A stretch of DNA of 64,000 bases from Sophora flavescens. Its lineage: Eukaryota > Streptophyta > Magnoliopsida > Fabales > Fabaceae. Below, one piece after another: positions 1 through 11,108 of the stretch (positions are counted from its first letter, which is position 1; each line of letters starts with the position of its first letter). The stretch lies in contig CM061066.1 in assembly GCA_030762895.1 (NCBI GenBank), positions 14,689,751 through 14,753,750 of the forward strand, given 5' to 3'. Below the pieces are notes generated by a model. It was not told where the DNA came from. It did not search any database and saw only the letters and a list, made by a program, of their open reading frames with translations. The position numbers were made by a program, and so were the translations under genes.

Positions 1-19
1 GGCAATGTTATTTTTTCAG

Positions 20-150
20 ATCCAAATCAACCCTGTAACTATGGCTTGAGTTTGACAACTTGTAGTCCACTTGCATGTGGTGTGCTGACAGGAAAATACA
101 AGGAAGGAGTTATACCAGCAGATAGCCGCTTTGCATTGGAAAATTACAAA
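20..150 (+). pseudogene. Exon resembling a plant voltage-gated K+ channel beta subunit (aldo-keto reductase fold)
   Basis: A splice-acceptor-like pyrimidine run ending in CAG precedes position 20 and a GTAAGG donor begins at 151, so this looks like one internal exon. The frame 37-150 reads NYGLSLTTCSPLACGVLTG and then KYKEGVIPADSRFALENYK. This matches, from memory of the family, the region of KAB1-type beta subunits that reads TTWSPLASGVLTGKY. These proteins are cytosolic NADPH-binding partners of Shaker-type channels. The conserved Trp of the TTWSPLA motif is Cys here. The following exon, expected to begin NLA, is not visible before the CACTA coding region at 0.69 kb. It could be the edge of a real gene running off the left side with a transposon in its intron, or a captured or decayed fragment. 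Confidence 0.55.
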
Positions 151-640
151 GTAAGGTTTGATTTCCATCGTTTTGGTTGAAAAGCTTTCATTGGAGTTTT
201 AATGTATTTGCTTGAAAATTTATTTGATCCGAGAACATGCCCACAATAATTAGTAAAGCCTTAGTTTCCCGTTTGAGATGCAATACTAATGAGCACACGT
301 GTACGTGCTTAATGTACCGCCCATTGTATTGGATCTTGAATTTCCCAAAGTTGGACAGTTTGGGAAAAAAACTTTTTCTTCATTCAGTTAAAATAGTTAT
401 TCATTGATTCTAATGTTATATACTTGATGAAAGTTCAGATTGATACATTTCCTTTCGTTCTCCGGGTGCATACTTTATCGTGGTGGATGTCATCGCGTTA
501 AAGTCGTGTACGTCGGAGACCGAAGGGAAATGCTACCGAAATTTCGTCGAGTATGAGCATGAGAGTTAAGGACTAACTGTTAACCGAATGTTGAAAAAGT
601 TTCTTCTCGAATGGGATAGGGCCACACCCTGTCATAAGAT
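151..640. other. Non-coding stretch between exon fragment and CACTA element
   Basis: No coding similarity is seen. The left end of the first CACTA element should fall here or further left, but I cannot find a CACTA-type terminal inverted repeat or a 3-bp target duplication, so the boundary is not called. Confidence 0.4.
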
Positions 641-688
641 GTGGTTGATGAATATGTTGGACTAAGTACGAAGTTATTGGTTTTAGTC

Positions 689-3600
689 ATGGATCGCGGT
701 TGGATGAATGCTAGACGGACAAGTGATGAGTATGAGAATGGAGTGGAAGATTTTCTACAGTTTGCAAAAACAAATGCTCCTGATAGTGGTAACGGAACGT
801 TTTATTGTCCTTGTGTTGACTGTTTGAATGAGAGACAACTAGAAGCTGAGGAGATACGTGATCATCTTATTTGTGATGGGATTTGCAAGAGTTATACAAC
901 ATGGATATGTCATGGTGAATCGTTAGACAAGCCGAGGGTGTCGGATAGAGAGGAAGTTGATGACGTGGATATGGACGATGGACTACAGGACATGATCCGT
1001 GATGTTGGGCAAGAGTCTTTTCGGCGCGCACATGTGTATGATACTTTGTGCAGTGATGCGGAAGTGGCTTTGTATCCGAGGTGCACTAATTTCACACGGT
1101 TGTCAGCGGTGTTAAGATTGTTCAATGTGAAGGCGAGAAACGGGTGGAGCGATAAAAGCTTTACCGAATTGCTTGAGTTGTTGAAAGACATGCTTCCAGA
1201 AGGTAACACATTGCCATCTCGAAACTATGAGGTGAAGAAGATATTGTTTCCGATGGGTATGGAGTATAAAAAAAAACACACTTGCCCCAATGATTGCATA
1301 TTGTACAGGAAAGAGTTTGAAGAGATGCACGAGTGCCTCAGGTGTGGGGTATCACGCTACAAAGTGATGGATGGTGATTCTTGGTATGATGTGGTCACCA
1401 AAGGTCCTCCTGCGAAGGTGTTATGGTATCTTCCCATGATTCCGCGGTTCAAGCAATTGTTTGCTAATGTAAATGATGCAAAGAACATTAGATGGCATGC
1501 AGATGAGAGGAAGTGTGATGGACAGCTTCGCCATCCGGACGATTCTTTGCAATGGAAGAGGATTGATAGTTTGTTTCCATATTTCGGCAATGAGCCCAGA
1601 AACCTCAGGCTTGGACTTGCTACCAATGGAATGAATCCATATGTAAACTTAAGTAGTATTCATAGTTCATGGCCTGTTCTCCTGGTAATTTACAACCCGT
1701 CTCCTTGGTTGTGCATGAAGCGCAAATACATTATGTTAAGTATGATGATTTCGGGTCCTAAACAGCCAGAAATGATATTGATGTTTATCTGAGTCCCTTG
1801 ATTGAAGACTTGAGAATGTTGTGGGATGAAGGCGTTGATGTGATCGACGGGTATTACCGTGAGACATTCAAATTGCGTGCCATGTTATTTTTCACCATCA
1901 ATGACTTTCCAGCATACGGGAACCTGTGTAGGTATAGTGTTAAGGGGCATAAAGCATGTCCAATATGTGAAGAAGGCACATGTTACTATCAACTGCAACA
2001 TGGAAGGAAGATAGTTTACCTTGGGCATCGGAGATTTCTCCGACGTAATCATCCTTATCGTAGATTGAGAAATGATTTCAATGGACTTCCAGAGAATGAA
2101 ATTGCTCCAGTGGCCTTGACTGGAGAGGAAGTTTATGAAAGGGTGAACAACACTAGTGTTATCTATGGGAAGACCCAGAAGAAGGCTACAGAGAAGAAAA
2201 TATGGAAGAAGAGGTTGATCTTCTTTGATCTTCCATACTGGTACAAGCTTGATGTAAGACATTGTATTGATGTGATGCATGTGGAGAAAAATGTGTGTGA
2301 TAGTTTAATCGGAACGCTTCTCAACATTCAAGGCAAGACAAAGGATGGTGTGAATGCTCGTCTGGATCCAGTTGCGATGGGTATATGAGAGCAGTTAGCT
2401 CCACATAAAGTGGGGGATAAGAAGACTTATTTGCCCCCAGCATGTCATACTTTATCAAAAAAAGAGAGAAAAGAAGTTTCTGTGAATGTCTACGGGGAGT
2501 CAAAGTGCCACAGGGTTACTCTTCAAATATCAAAAGACTTGTCTCAATGAAAGATCTCAAATTAGTTGGCTTAAAGTCTCATGATTGTCATGTCTTGGTG
2601 CAACAACTACTACCGGTGGCCATTCGTGACATCTTGCCTAAAAAAGTCATACATGCCATTACTAGGTTATGCTTATTCTTCAATGCTATATGTAGCAAGG
2701 TCATTGACACTAAAAACTTGGATGACTTGGAAAATGAGGCAGCCATTATCTTGTGCCAATTGGAGATGTATTTTCCACCTTCATTTTTTGACATCATGGT
2801 TCATTTGATTGTTCATCTAGTGAGGGAGATTAGATTGTGCGGCCCCGTTTATTTAAGGTGGATGTACCCGGTTGAGCGATACATGAAGATCTTGAAAGGA
2901 TATATGAAGAATCCACACCGTCCTGAAGCATCTATTGTTGAAAGGTATGTTGCAGAAGAAGCTATTGAGTTTTGTACAGACTACATGTCGAAGCGGAACT
3001 CCGTAGGGCTTCCAAGTCTCAGTCACGAAGGAAGATATGATGGTAAGGGTACACGAGGTATCACTTGTTAAGAGCATGGATCGGGAGGAAGTGCTTCAAG
3101 CACATTTGTATATATTGAATAACACTGATGAGGTTGAACCATACTTATGTGAGCACAAAAGCATCATCAATGAAACTTACCCTAGAATGAATGAAAAATG
3201 GTGTTTGAACAAGCATAACAAGACTTTTTTGAACTTGTTTAAAGAAAAAATTGCAAAAGATGGTATTGTTTCTGATACATTAAAATGGCTAGCACAGGGG
3301 CCTAACTTTGATGTCATATGCTGGAATGGGTACGATATCAATAAGTTTTCCTTATATACAAAGTCCCAAGATGACAAAAGTACTATGCAAAATAGTGGGG
3401 TTATGGTCGTCGCTGAGTCCATGCATTTCTCCAGTTCGAAAGATAAAAACCCTGTTATGGCATCCGTTTCATAGTTTGGAATAAATAAGGGCGTTTCATC
3501 ACGGCATCCCAAGCAAAACAAGTGTTTTATATCCGTGATCCTTCTAACAAAAGGTGGTCAGTGGTTCTCTAGGGAAAAAACATGTATAATGGTAGTGAGG

Positions 3601-3746
3601 GAAATCAAGATTCAACTCTTGATATTTCTGATACTCCTTCTTTCTCAACACGGGTGCCTAATTTCAATGAGGAAAATGAAGTGGATGATGTACATGCTAC
3701 TCGTAATGATCACCAAGAAGGGTTATGGGAGAACTTTACTAATTGA
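689..3746 (+). pseudogene. CACTA transposase (TnpD/Transposase_21 type), copy 1, broken
   Basis: The likely start is the ATG at 689, because it gives MDRGWM, the usual opening of the transposase-associated zinc-binding domain; its CPCVDC cluster follows near 810-825. The Transposase_21 core runs to about 2.4 kb, then a DUF4218 region (GLKSHDCHVL at about 2570, QLEMYFPPSFFD at about 2758), then a DUF4216 remnant. Compared with the second copy at 23.1-26.3 kb there are clear lesions: a one-base deletion near 1769 (before NDIDVYLSPLIEDL), CGA to TGA at about 2386, a 2-base insertion near 2470, and loss of most of DUF4216 around 3465-3500. The frame resumes to a stop at 3746. The product would cut and paste element ends in the nucleus; this copy cannot make a full protein. 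Confidence 0.88.
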
Positions 3747-3905
3747 CCACAATGTAAGTTTAGTTTGAGTTATGTTTAAAGTCATATTATATGTTTACGT
3801 TGATATTTATAAGTTATGTTTACGTACGTTGATCGATATTTATAAGTTATGTTTGATATTTATCCTGACATACTAACAAGTTTTTTTTTGTTTAAACAGG
3901 TATAC

Positions 3906-5990
3906 ATGGCTGATCCTGAGGATATCCTTCATTCATATAGCGGGTCAGAGACCCCGTCTACGGGTAGAAAGGGTAGACATGCCACACGACTGAGGAATTT
4001 GACTGCCAACCGTGGTTCAAATCAAAGGATAAGAATAGACTTTGATAATAACCTCAATCCTATTGGGCCAATGGCAGAGCAGTTTAACAGTTTTGTGGCG
4101 ACCCTTGTTAGGAGTAGGCCTAGTATACTTATTGATAATTGGAAAGATGTACCGACGGACGTGAAGGATCAGATATGGGAGAGTATTCTGGTATCTATAC
4201 TTTTACGTATTGTGTTTGTTTGTATATACATTATTTTAATCTTATTAATATCATACAGTAATTCGTTGACTCTTTTGGTGTTAATGTAGCTCACCTTTGA
4301 CATACCGGATACGACGGATATGGAGAAGCATTTGATAAAGTATGATGGTGAGCGTTGGAGGGCTTTTATGGTCGACCTGGGCAGATACTATGTATTCAAT
4401 CCAACATGTGAAAAGAACCCACTTAAGGTGTACCCGTTTCTTGACCAGGTAACGTGGGATCGCTTTGTTCAGAGCCGACATGATCCCAGCTTTCAGGTTA
4501 ACTTATTTGATTTGTCTCTAAATTTATGTAATTTCATTAATTTTATTTACTTATGTAATTTAATTGTCTTCTATTTATAATAGGAGAAGAGGAAAAATGG
4601 GCAGGAAAACCAACGCAAGAATGTCTACCCCCATGTACTGTCTCGTGGGGGATCTAAAAAACTTGGTCAAATAATGGTGGAAGAGGAAAAGAAAGCATTT
4701 CAGGAAGCAGCATCTCAAGCGGATCCTAACGCTGAAAATCATCCAGAAGTTGTTGATCCACCTCCACCCCCACGTCATCCTAAATGGAAGAGGGCCCGAC
4801 AAAGAAAAACGGGACAATATACATCTGAGGAGGCCCGCCAAGTAGCTGAGAAGATTGTAAGTATAGTTTGGATTGTAATTGTCATTTTAACATTGTTACC
4901 GAATTGTTATGTGACCTGATATTTTATATGTTATAGGAGGCCTTGGACCAGCAGGTAACCCAAGGAACCTTTGTTCCTAGAGGATGCGATGATATCTTAG
5001 CTGCTGCCATCGGTAAACCAGACCACCCGGGCCGTGTCATTGGTGTTGGATGGGGCGTCGGCATTCGCCAATACCATGGTTCATCTTCACACCAATGCCA
5101 TAGGGATGTTGATGCAGATAGAGCACGGCTAAAACAGGAGATTGCAGCCGAAATTAGACAGGAGATGGCCGAGCAGTTTGCCTAGCAGATGGCGATATTG
5201 ACTTCTATGTCCCAGCAGATGACAGTAGGTGTCCAACCCTCTGTCCAACCCTCTGTCCATGTGAGCACTAAGGGCTCATGTGATCCTCCTCATCTGCTTG
5301 AAAATGATGATGATGGTGATGAAGATGACGACCCTGATAGGTGTGAGCTGTATGTTGATGATCGTCATGATCGCCACTTAGTGGCATTGGGGAGGGCACA
5401 TAATAACTTTAGTAATACCATACACCATCGTTTATTACCGGATGATCAGGTGAGGGTCGTTGTTGATATTATTCGAGATGCTGATGCTCGAGTCCTTGTG
5501 CCCACTGAGGAGGTTCAAACAGTGGGTCAGGCCCCCGGTAACTTCATCCCCTGGCCAAGAAGACTGGTCAGATTTCTTGTTACATCTGAGGTATTCAGTT
5601 AGTTGTGTTTTTCTATATTCATAGTTGAAATTATTTATTATTGTTTAAAGATAATGCTTTATTTTTATTTGTTTTAGGATGTTGGAAATGATATTCTGCC
5701 TAAAAGGCCGGATCCAGGAAGACCAGAGATGTCTGCTCCTGCCAAGGTATTCATTTGACCACTTAATTAATTACGAATGAAACAACTTATCTGTGATTAC
5801 TAATATATATCTTTGTTGTTTAGGGGATCGACAAAGGGGCACCTGGTGGTGTTTTTAAACTTCTGGCTATACAGGTTGTGACCATGGGGAATGACACAGC
5901 TTTGGTAAGGTTGGAACATGATGCCAGTCCAGGTGACGAACTGTATATCCCAAAGAAGGAACTTATGGAGATTGTACTCGATAAATAAAT
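3906..5990 (+). pseudogene. Second CACTA gene, plant transposase Ptta/En/Spm type (Transposase_24), multi-exon, with nonsense codons
   Basis: Starts at ATG 3906 (MADPEDILHSYSG), just after an intron-like acceptor. Exon-like pieces with GT..AG borders are about 3906-4190, 4290-4494, 4584-4856, 4937-5590, 5679-5746 and 5830-5987. Segments such as RPSILIDNWKDVP, YDGERWRAFMVDLGRYY and DQVTWDRFVQSRHDP are typical of the Ptta/En/Spm family. A proline-rich basic segment (PPPPPRHPKWKRARQRKTG) follows, then a charged helix (RARLKQEIAAEIRQEM). A CAG-to-TAG change at about 5183 stops the frame inside this helix. In En/Spm the partner protein TnpA binds subterminal repeats; that role is inferred here from position and family only. 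Confidence 0.75.
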
Positions 5991-6099
5991 GGCTAGTTCT
6001 GTACACCTATCGTTATGGTGCACGTAATTACATTTTATTTATAAGTTAAGTAATTAAATTTTAAATACTATGATAATTAACATGTTTTTTCAATATATT

Positions 6100-6800
6100 A
6101 GGTATCTGCATCGTATGTTAGTTGATCAGGGTAACCTCACCCTTTATGGGTTCATTGACCCCACGTTTATTCAGGGTGATGTTCTCCTAGCATCAGAAGA
6201 CCCGATCACCACCATACGTGATATACTTGCCTGAGACGATCATCAATTCTACCTTGCGACTTATCTCAATAAGTAAGTACCAGTTATTTAATTATAACTA
6301 TATATGACTTAGTCACTAATTGTTCCGCAAATACAGCAAGCATTGGCAACTGTTGATCTTGTACCCTAGGATGAATGTCATGGTCTTCTTCTTCTCAATG
6401 GGAAATAAACTGGCGAATGAACTGAAGATGATCATGGAAACGTAGGCATTAAAATACTTTATAATCAGTAATGCAATTGTTTTAATTATGTGAAATATAT
6501 TAGATATACTTTAATTAATGTTTACTTTGTCATGATAGTTCTATTAATGCAAACCACATGTTGCATGGTGAAAGGCGTCGGGCTATTACATGGATTATTC
6601 CTAACGTAAGATATTTATATGTCCAAACGCTTCAAATGCAGTGGGTATAATTATTGATTTCTATTTAATTCCTCATATTCTAATTGGGTTTCATTTGTAC
6701 GTAGTCCCGTATACAACGTGGATCACGGGAATGTGGATACTATGTGATGAAGTGGATGTTCGAAATTATCTCCTCTAGGATCACTAAAAGATGGCACGAG
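6100..6800 (+). pseudogene. Ulp1-like (C48) cysteine protease domain of the CACTA element
   Basis: Exon-like pieces at about 6102-6270, 6335-6444, 6538-6605 and 6706-6799 read YLHRMLVDQGNL, then KHWQLLILYPRMNVMVFFF, then HGERRRAITWIIPN, then SRECGYYVMKWMFE. HWQLL carries the expected catalytic His and CGYYV the catalytic Cys of SUMO-protease-like folds; I cannot place the Asp with certainty. A TGA at about 6234 breaks the first piece. Such C-terminal Ulp1 domains are known passengers of large plant CACTA elements. It lies downstream of, and in the same orientation as, the two transposase genes. Confidence 0.7.
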
Positions 6801-6911
6801 GTAAATGTTAATTGGTAACAATTAGAAGTAACAGTAGCTACGTCCAGTCCTTGGCAGCACCAAGATTTATCCACTATAACTGATAAGGTTACAGACTCAA
6901 GTATTATTTGA

Positions 6912-7013
6912 ACACCTAGCCTCTTTAGGCTCAAGACAAGTATTGTTTTCACACCTAGCCTCTTCAGGCTCAAGACAAGTATTATTTTCACACCTAGCCT
7001 CTTCAGGCTCACT
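6912..7013. repeat. Tandem repeat, 39-bp unit, about 2.6 copies
   Basis: Unit starts at 6912, 6951 and 6990 and contains CACCTAGCCTCTTCAGGCTC. The copies differ by one or two bases. The repeat is open in the minus frame, but that frame is only a product of the periodicity. Confidence 0.85.
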
Positions 7014-7590
7014 TAGGTTTGTTTGAGAGATTAGGTTTGTAATAAATACAACTTCTCACAAGCAGATCTTTCACTAACACTGAGAGAGTGGTTTAAATGT
7101 GAAGCTTAGGATAGTCTGCGTAATAACTTCAAATGATTGAAGAATACAGAATGAAAGAATTAATGAGCAGAGTAATGGCTTCTTTTATGTAGCGTGTATT
7201 TTTTCTGTCTTCATCTTCAATGACTTCTGTATTTATAGTCTTCAAGCATTTAGGATCCGTTAGAGACATTCTCTCAGATGTTGGCTTCAAGCAGAACTTC
7301 ATTAAATTCAATAGAGTCGTTCTGGGAAGTCTGGGCAATCATTAATGCAATAGAGTCGTTCTGAGCAGTCTGGGCAGCCAGTAATACAATAAAGTCGTTC
7401 TAACTTTTCTTGATAATCATGAAACTGAGTAGGAGAGAAGGCTTCAAGTCTCTTTCTGGTTTTTTAAATACGATTCTGATAATCCTTTTAGAATTCGCAT
7501 TTATAAGATAAGTACTTCCATCTTGAAAATAATCGCGTCTATCTAGCCATTTAAGATTTTTCATTCGGGCTAGTAGACGAGCTCCATATT
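7014..7590. other. Non-coding stretch with a short 38-39 bp periodicity
   Basis: No gene is seen. A second short tandem repeat with unit starts at about 7310, 7348 and 7387 contains CAATAGAGTCGTTCTG followed by a GTCTGGGCA segment. Period length equals that of the 6912 array, but sequence does not. Confidence 0.6.
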
Positions 7591-8555
7591 AAGGACTCAA
7601 CAAGTCCAAAGACTAGTGTGGACGAGGGCCTCTTGCACTTTAGTGGACGAGCACTTCTTTCACCTTTAGTGGACAAGCACTTCTGTTGCTTTAGTGGATG
7701 AGAGCCTCTGTTACTTTATGGACGAGAGTCTCAGTTATTCTGGTGGACGAGAGTCTCAGTTACTCTGGTGGATGAGAGTCTCAGTTACTTTAGTGGATGA
7801 AAGTCTCTGTTACTTTGGTGGACGAGAGTCTCTGTTACTTTAGTGGACGAGAGTCTCTGTTACTTTGGTGGACAAGCTCCATTTGCCACTTTATTGGACG
7901 AGCCATTCTGATACCTTAATAGATGAGCTATTATGATTCCTTAATGGACAAGCTCCATCTGATTCCTTAATGGACGAGCTCCATCTGCTTCCTTAATGGA
8001 CGAGCTACATATGCCACGTCATTGGATGGATACATTCTGACCTTAATGGATGAGCACCAATTGCCACGTCATTGGACGGATACATTCTGACCTTAATGGA
8101 CGAGCACCAATTGATTCCTTAATGGACGAGCTCCATCTGCTTCCTTAATGGACGAGCTCCATATGCTTCCTTAATGGACGAGCTCCATCTGCTTCCTTAA
8201 TGGACGGGCTCCATCTGCCACGTCATTGGGCGAGCCTTTCTGATTCCTTAAGTAGACGCACTCGATACCTTGATGACGCGCGCTCGATACCTTGATGACG
8301 CGCGCTTCGATACCTTCGATGACGCGCTTTCGATACCTTGATGAGACGCGCTTCGATACCTTCGATGACGCGCTCTTCTGATACCTTCAGTAGACGCACT
8401 TCTGATACCTTCAGTAGACGCGGCCTTCTAATACTTTTAGTAGACGCGGCCTTCTGATATTTTTAGTAGACGCGGCCTTCTGATACTTTTAGTAGACGCG
8501 ACCTTCTGATACTTTTAGCAGACACTGGCTTTCATTATTTTAGTGGACGTAAGTT
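7590..8555. repeat. Degenerate minisatellite, 22-26 bp units, about 38 copies
   Basis: Three sub-arrays follow each other. About 7600-7870 uses a 25-bp unit with GTGGACGAGAGTCTCTGTTA. About 7870-8250 uses a 26-bp unit with TTAATGGACGAGCTCCATCT. About 8250-8540 uses 22-26 bp units with GATGACGCGC or TAGTAGACGCGGCCTTCTGA. All share a core of the type GGACGAG or AGACGCG, so they appear to be successive expansions of one ancestral unit. No open reading frame crosses it. Confidence 0.85.
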
Positions 8556-8698
8556 TCTATCTCTTGTATTTTGGACGTGCGCTTCAATCACTACAGTGCT
8601 GGACGTTTGTTTTAAACCCTTGTGTGTTGGACGTGAGTTTTTATCACTACATTGTTGGACGAATGATTCTCTTATTTAATCTGCACACTCGATAGATA

Positions 8699-8890
8699 AA
8701 TCATCACCCAAAAACATAATTCAATCATCACAGTCAACTAAGTGCACATGATAGATAAATCAAGTGAAATTGTCTGCACCTAGTAAGGAAAAATTGAAAT
8801 TCCCCTCCCCACAGTTAAAATCTAGCATTGTCCCCAATGCAAATAATTAAGAGCACAAGTAAGGAATAGAGAAAATTAACTAAGCTACCA
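8699..8890 (-). repeat. Left arm of a 192-bp inverted repeat
   Basis: Reverse complement of 9420-9611. Reading both arms base by base I find a single mismatch in 192. The arm contains TTGCATTGGGGACAATGC and a TGTGGGGAGGGG purine tract, the style of sequence near the polypurine tract of Athila/Tat gypsy elements. Confidence 0.92.
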
Positions 8891-8939
8891 AGAAAGAGAT
8901 AGAGACAGAGAACTTCCCGATAATAGTTGTCATGACTGC

Positions 8940-9419
8940 ATATTCAATTTTTTATATAATAGCGTAGCCACTTGTGTACAAAAATGAATAAAAGAAAAAT
9001 CACTGGGGAGGAGAGCCAAAATGACGCTGCATCAGCTGAAGCATGGTCGCCAGCTGCGCGTCCTATGAATCCATCCGCTGGTAAATGCCCTGGATCTACA
9101 TCTCCTGAACATCCAGTTCAGCATAGACTCCTAGCTCGAGACTGTCTAAGCGTGCAATGAGATCATCCACGACCGCTTGCGGTGGTGGTGGAGCAGCCTG
9201 GTTATCCATGTGAGCATCTGCAGCTGGGACCTGTTCCTGGACATCTGCGATAGGCTCCTCTGGGGGGTGTGCACCATGGACTGCTGCTGGCTCCTCCAGA
9301 GCGGTGAATCAAAGAACTCCTCGTCGGTCACGCACTAAAACCCCAATGTGAATCAACATCCTTTCATCAACGGTGAGCATAGGACACATCTGGTGTGCAC
9401 GAGGCCCACATGACTGCAA
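8940..9419 (-). pseudogene. Fragment of an Athila-like retrotransposon ORF (C-terminal piece) in the hairpin loop
   Basis: On the minus strand one frame reads CGPRAHQMCPMLTVDERM and, in another frame after a shift, EEPIADVQEQVPAADAHMDN, PPPPQAVVDDLIARLDSLEL and QLATMLQLMQRHFGSPP. Stops occur between GVYAELDVQEM and IQGIYQRMDS. The proline-rich segment followed by a leucine-rich coiled stretch is what I remember of the late Athila ORF; the family assignment is from memory. It reads leftward into the left arm, so arm and ORF have the order expected of an element read on the minus strand. Confidence 0.5.
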
Positions 9420-9611
9420 TGGTAGCTTAGTTAATTTTCTCTATTCCTTACTTGTGCTCTTAATTATTTGCATTGGGGACAATGCTAGATTTTAACTGTG
9501 GGGAGGGGAATTTCAATTTTTCCTTACTAGGTGCAGACAATTTCACTTGATTTATCTATCATGTGCTCTTAGTTGACTGTGATGATTGAATTATGTTTTT
9601 GGGTGATGATT
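9420..9611 (+). repeat. Right arm of a 192-bp inverted repeat
   Basis: Partner of 8699-8890. It leads on the plus strand into the 3' non-coding region of a gypsy-type element that ends in an LTR start at 10,834. Confidence 0.92.
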
Positions 9612-10833
9612 CTGTGCCACATTTTTAGGGAAAATTAGAAACTCATATCATTAGGTGACCCAATTAAAACTTTTGATAGCATTGACAAACATATGGCTAA
9701 AATTGAATTGGGATTATCATTTGAAAGCTGAAAATTAGCATGAGGTTCCTTGTTTGATTGCTTTTCATTGAATTGAGCTACTAAATGTGAGACTTGAACC
9801 ATTATAGGGGTATTTTATAAATTATGATATTCACCCCTCTCTTTGTTTGTGTGATGTTCCCCAAGTTTGTACATTCTAGAACTTGCTTTGTGACCATTTC
9901 AAGGCGAATTTGATTTGCATGCATGTTGAATATGATTGAGGCAATTGTAGGTATTTTTCTAGCCTTCAGATATATTGTTTTGTCATGTCCATTAGTTGCC
10001 CATTTTGAGCCTTAGAAAAGAAAAAAATCATTTTCCTTGGTACCCATGTATAAATTTAAAAATTGTTTGGCGGTAACCTCTTGGAAACATAAATGGAGCA
10101 ATTAGATTTGGAATGTATAAATGAGATATTGCTTATGTATGGGTGGCAAGTAGAAAAATATATTGTTGAGAATTTCTCTCTCTTTGATGTGAAAAGAAAA
10201 AAAAAGTTGAAAAGAAAGAGAGATGAAAACAAGTGTGGATTGTATTGGAAAAAAATAGAAATAAGGGAAAGAAAGAAAGAAGAAGAAAAAGGAAAGTAAT
10301 GTAAAATGTGAAATTCTTTAGAAGGGATAAATGGTGTTATTCAGTAATTCGTATCTAATGCTCCATTTATGTTCTAAGGGTTATTTGTTTAATTCTTGAT
10401 TTCCTTTAGCCCTTTGCATATCCCTTTTCCTTTTTTTCCCTACCTGACATCATTCTTATGGCCACGTTACAACCCATGAAAGACCTCTTGGTTCTGGATG
10501 CATGTAAACTTTTAGTGGAGATTTGGTCTATAAACAAGCTTATGGTAATGTACTTTCTTTTGGGAACTCGAGTGATAATTGTCTTTACCCTTATGTACAT
10601 TTGAAAGTTGGGAGAAGAGTGATCCCTTATTCATCGAGAAGTCTGATTTCAGGGAACCTAAGCCTCTAATTGGGAAATCACTTGATTTTTCCATATAAAA
10701 TGTGAAGTTAAAATTATCTGTCATTGCTTGTTAAAGATTTTGGGCCCCTTGATGTTTGGTTCTTTGATTTTCTTTTTTTTCTTTTAGGCCAGGGTTATTG
10801 CTTGAGGACAAGCAATCTTAAGTGTGGGGAGCT
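9612..10833 (+). mobile_element. 3' internal region of an Athila/Tat-like gypsy element, up to the polypurine tract
   Basis: No pol or gag coding is seen. The stretch ends with CTTGAGGACAAGCAATCTTA followed by AGTGTGGGGAGCT, a polypurine-type tract directly before a TGATAA LTR start. A short open frame at 10,093-10,299 (68 aa, lysine- and glutamate-rich C-terminus) has no recognised relation and is probably chance. Confidence 0.6.
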
Positions 10834-11108
10834 TGATAAACTGCCATTTTATATACTTTATTGTTGGGAAATTATGTGTGATTTGTTATTTATTTGGAAA
10901 TTATTGTGAATACTCACCCTATTTCCCATGATTATTGTAGAATTTGTCAGCATGGCAGTTGAACATCTAACTTGGGGAAAAAGCAACAATTCTGCAGGAT
11001 TTTTGGACAAAAAGGCTGAGTTTTGAAGATTGCAATGGAGCACGACCGTGCACTTGATATGTCCCCTATATATATGTGTGTGTGTGTGTGTGTGTAGGGG
11101 CCATATCT
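10834..11108 (+). mobile_element. Start of an LTR (Athila/Tat type), interrupted on the right
   Basis: Begins TGATAAACTGCCATTTTATA right after the purine tract. The usual LTR text continues to about 11,050, then a (TG)n run (11,076-11,095) and a MITE at 11,109. I cannot find the CA end. Confidence 0.6.

Larger units (their letters stand above)
640..6800 (+). mobile_element. CACTA (En/Spm-like) DNA transposon, copy 1, decayed; ends not resolved
   Basis: The block carries, in order on the plus strand, a transposase gene (689-3746), a second En/Spm-type ORF split by introns (3906-5990) and a Ulp1-like cysteine protease region (6100-6800). This order is known for large plant CACTA elements. Neither terminal repeat is recognisable, and the right side runs into unrelated tandem repeats near 6.85 kb. 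The limits given are those of the coding content, not of the transposon. Confidence 0.75.

Noticed and set aside
7590..8555. CRISPR-like array
   Set aside because: Units are contiguous and degenerate with no constant repeat separated by unique spacers, and the genome is a plant's.
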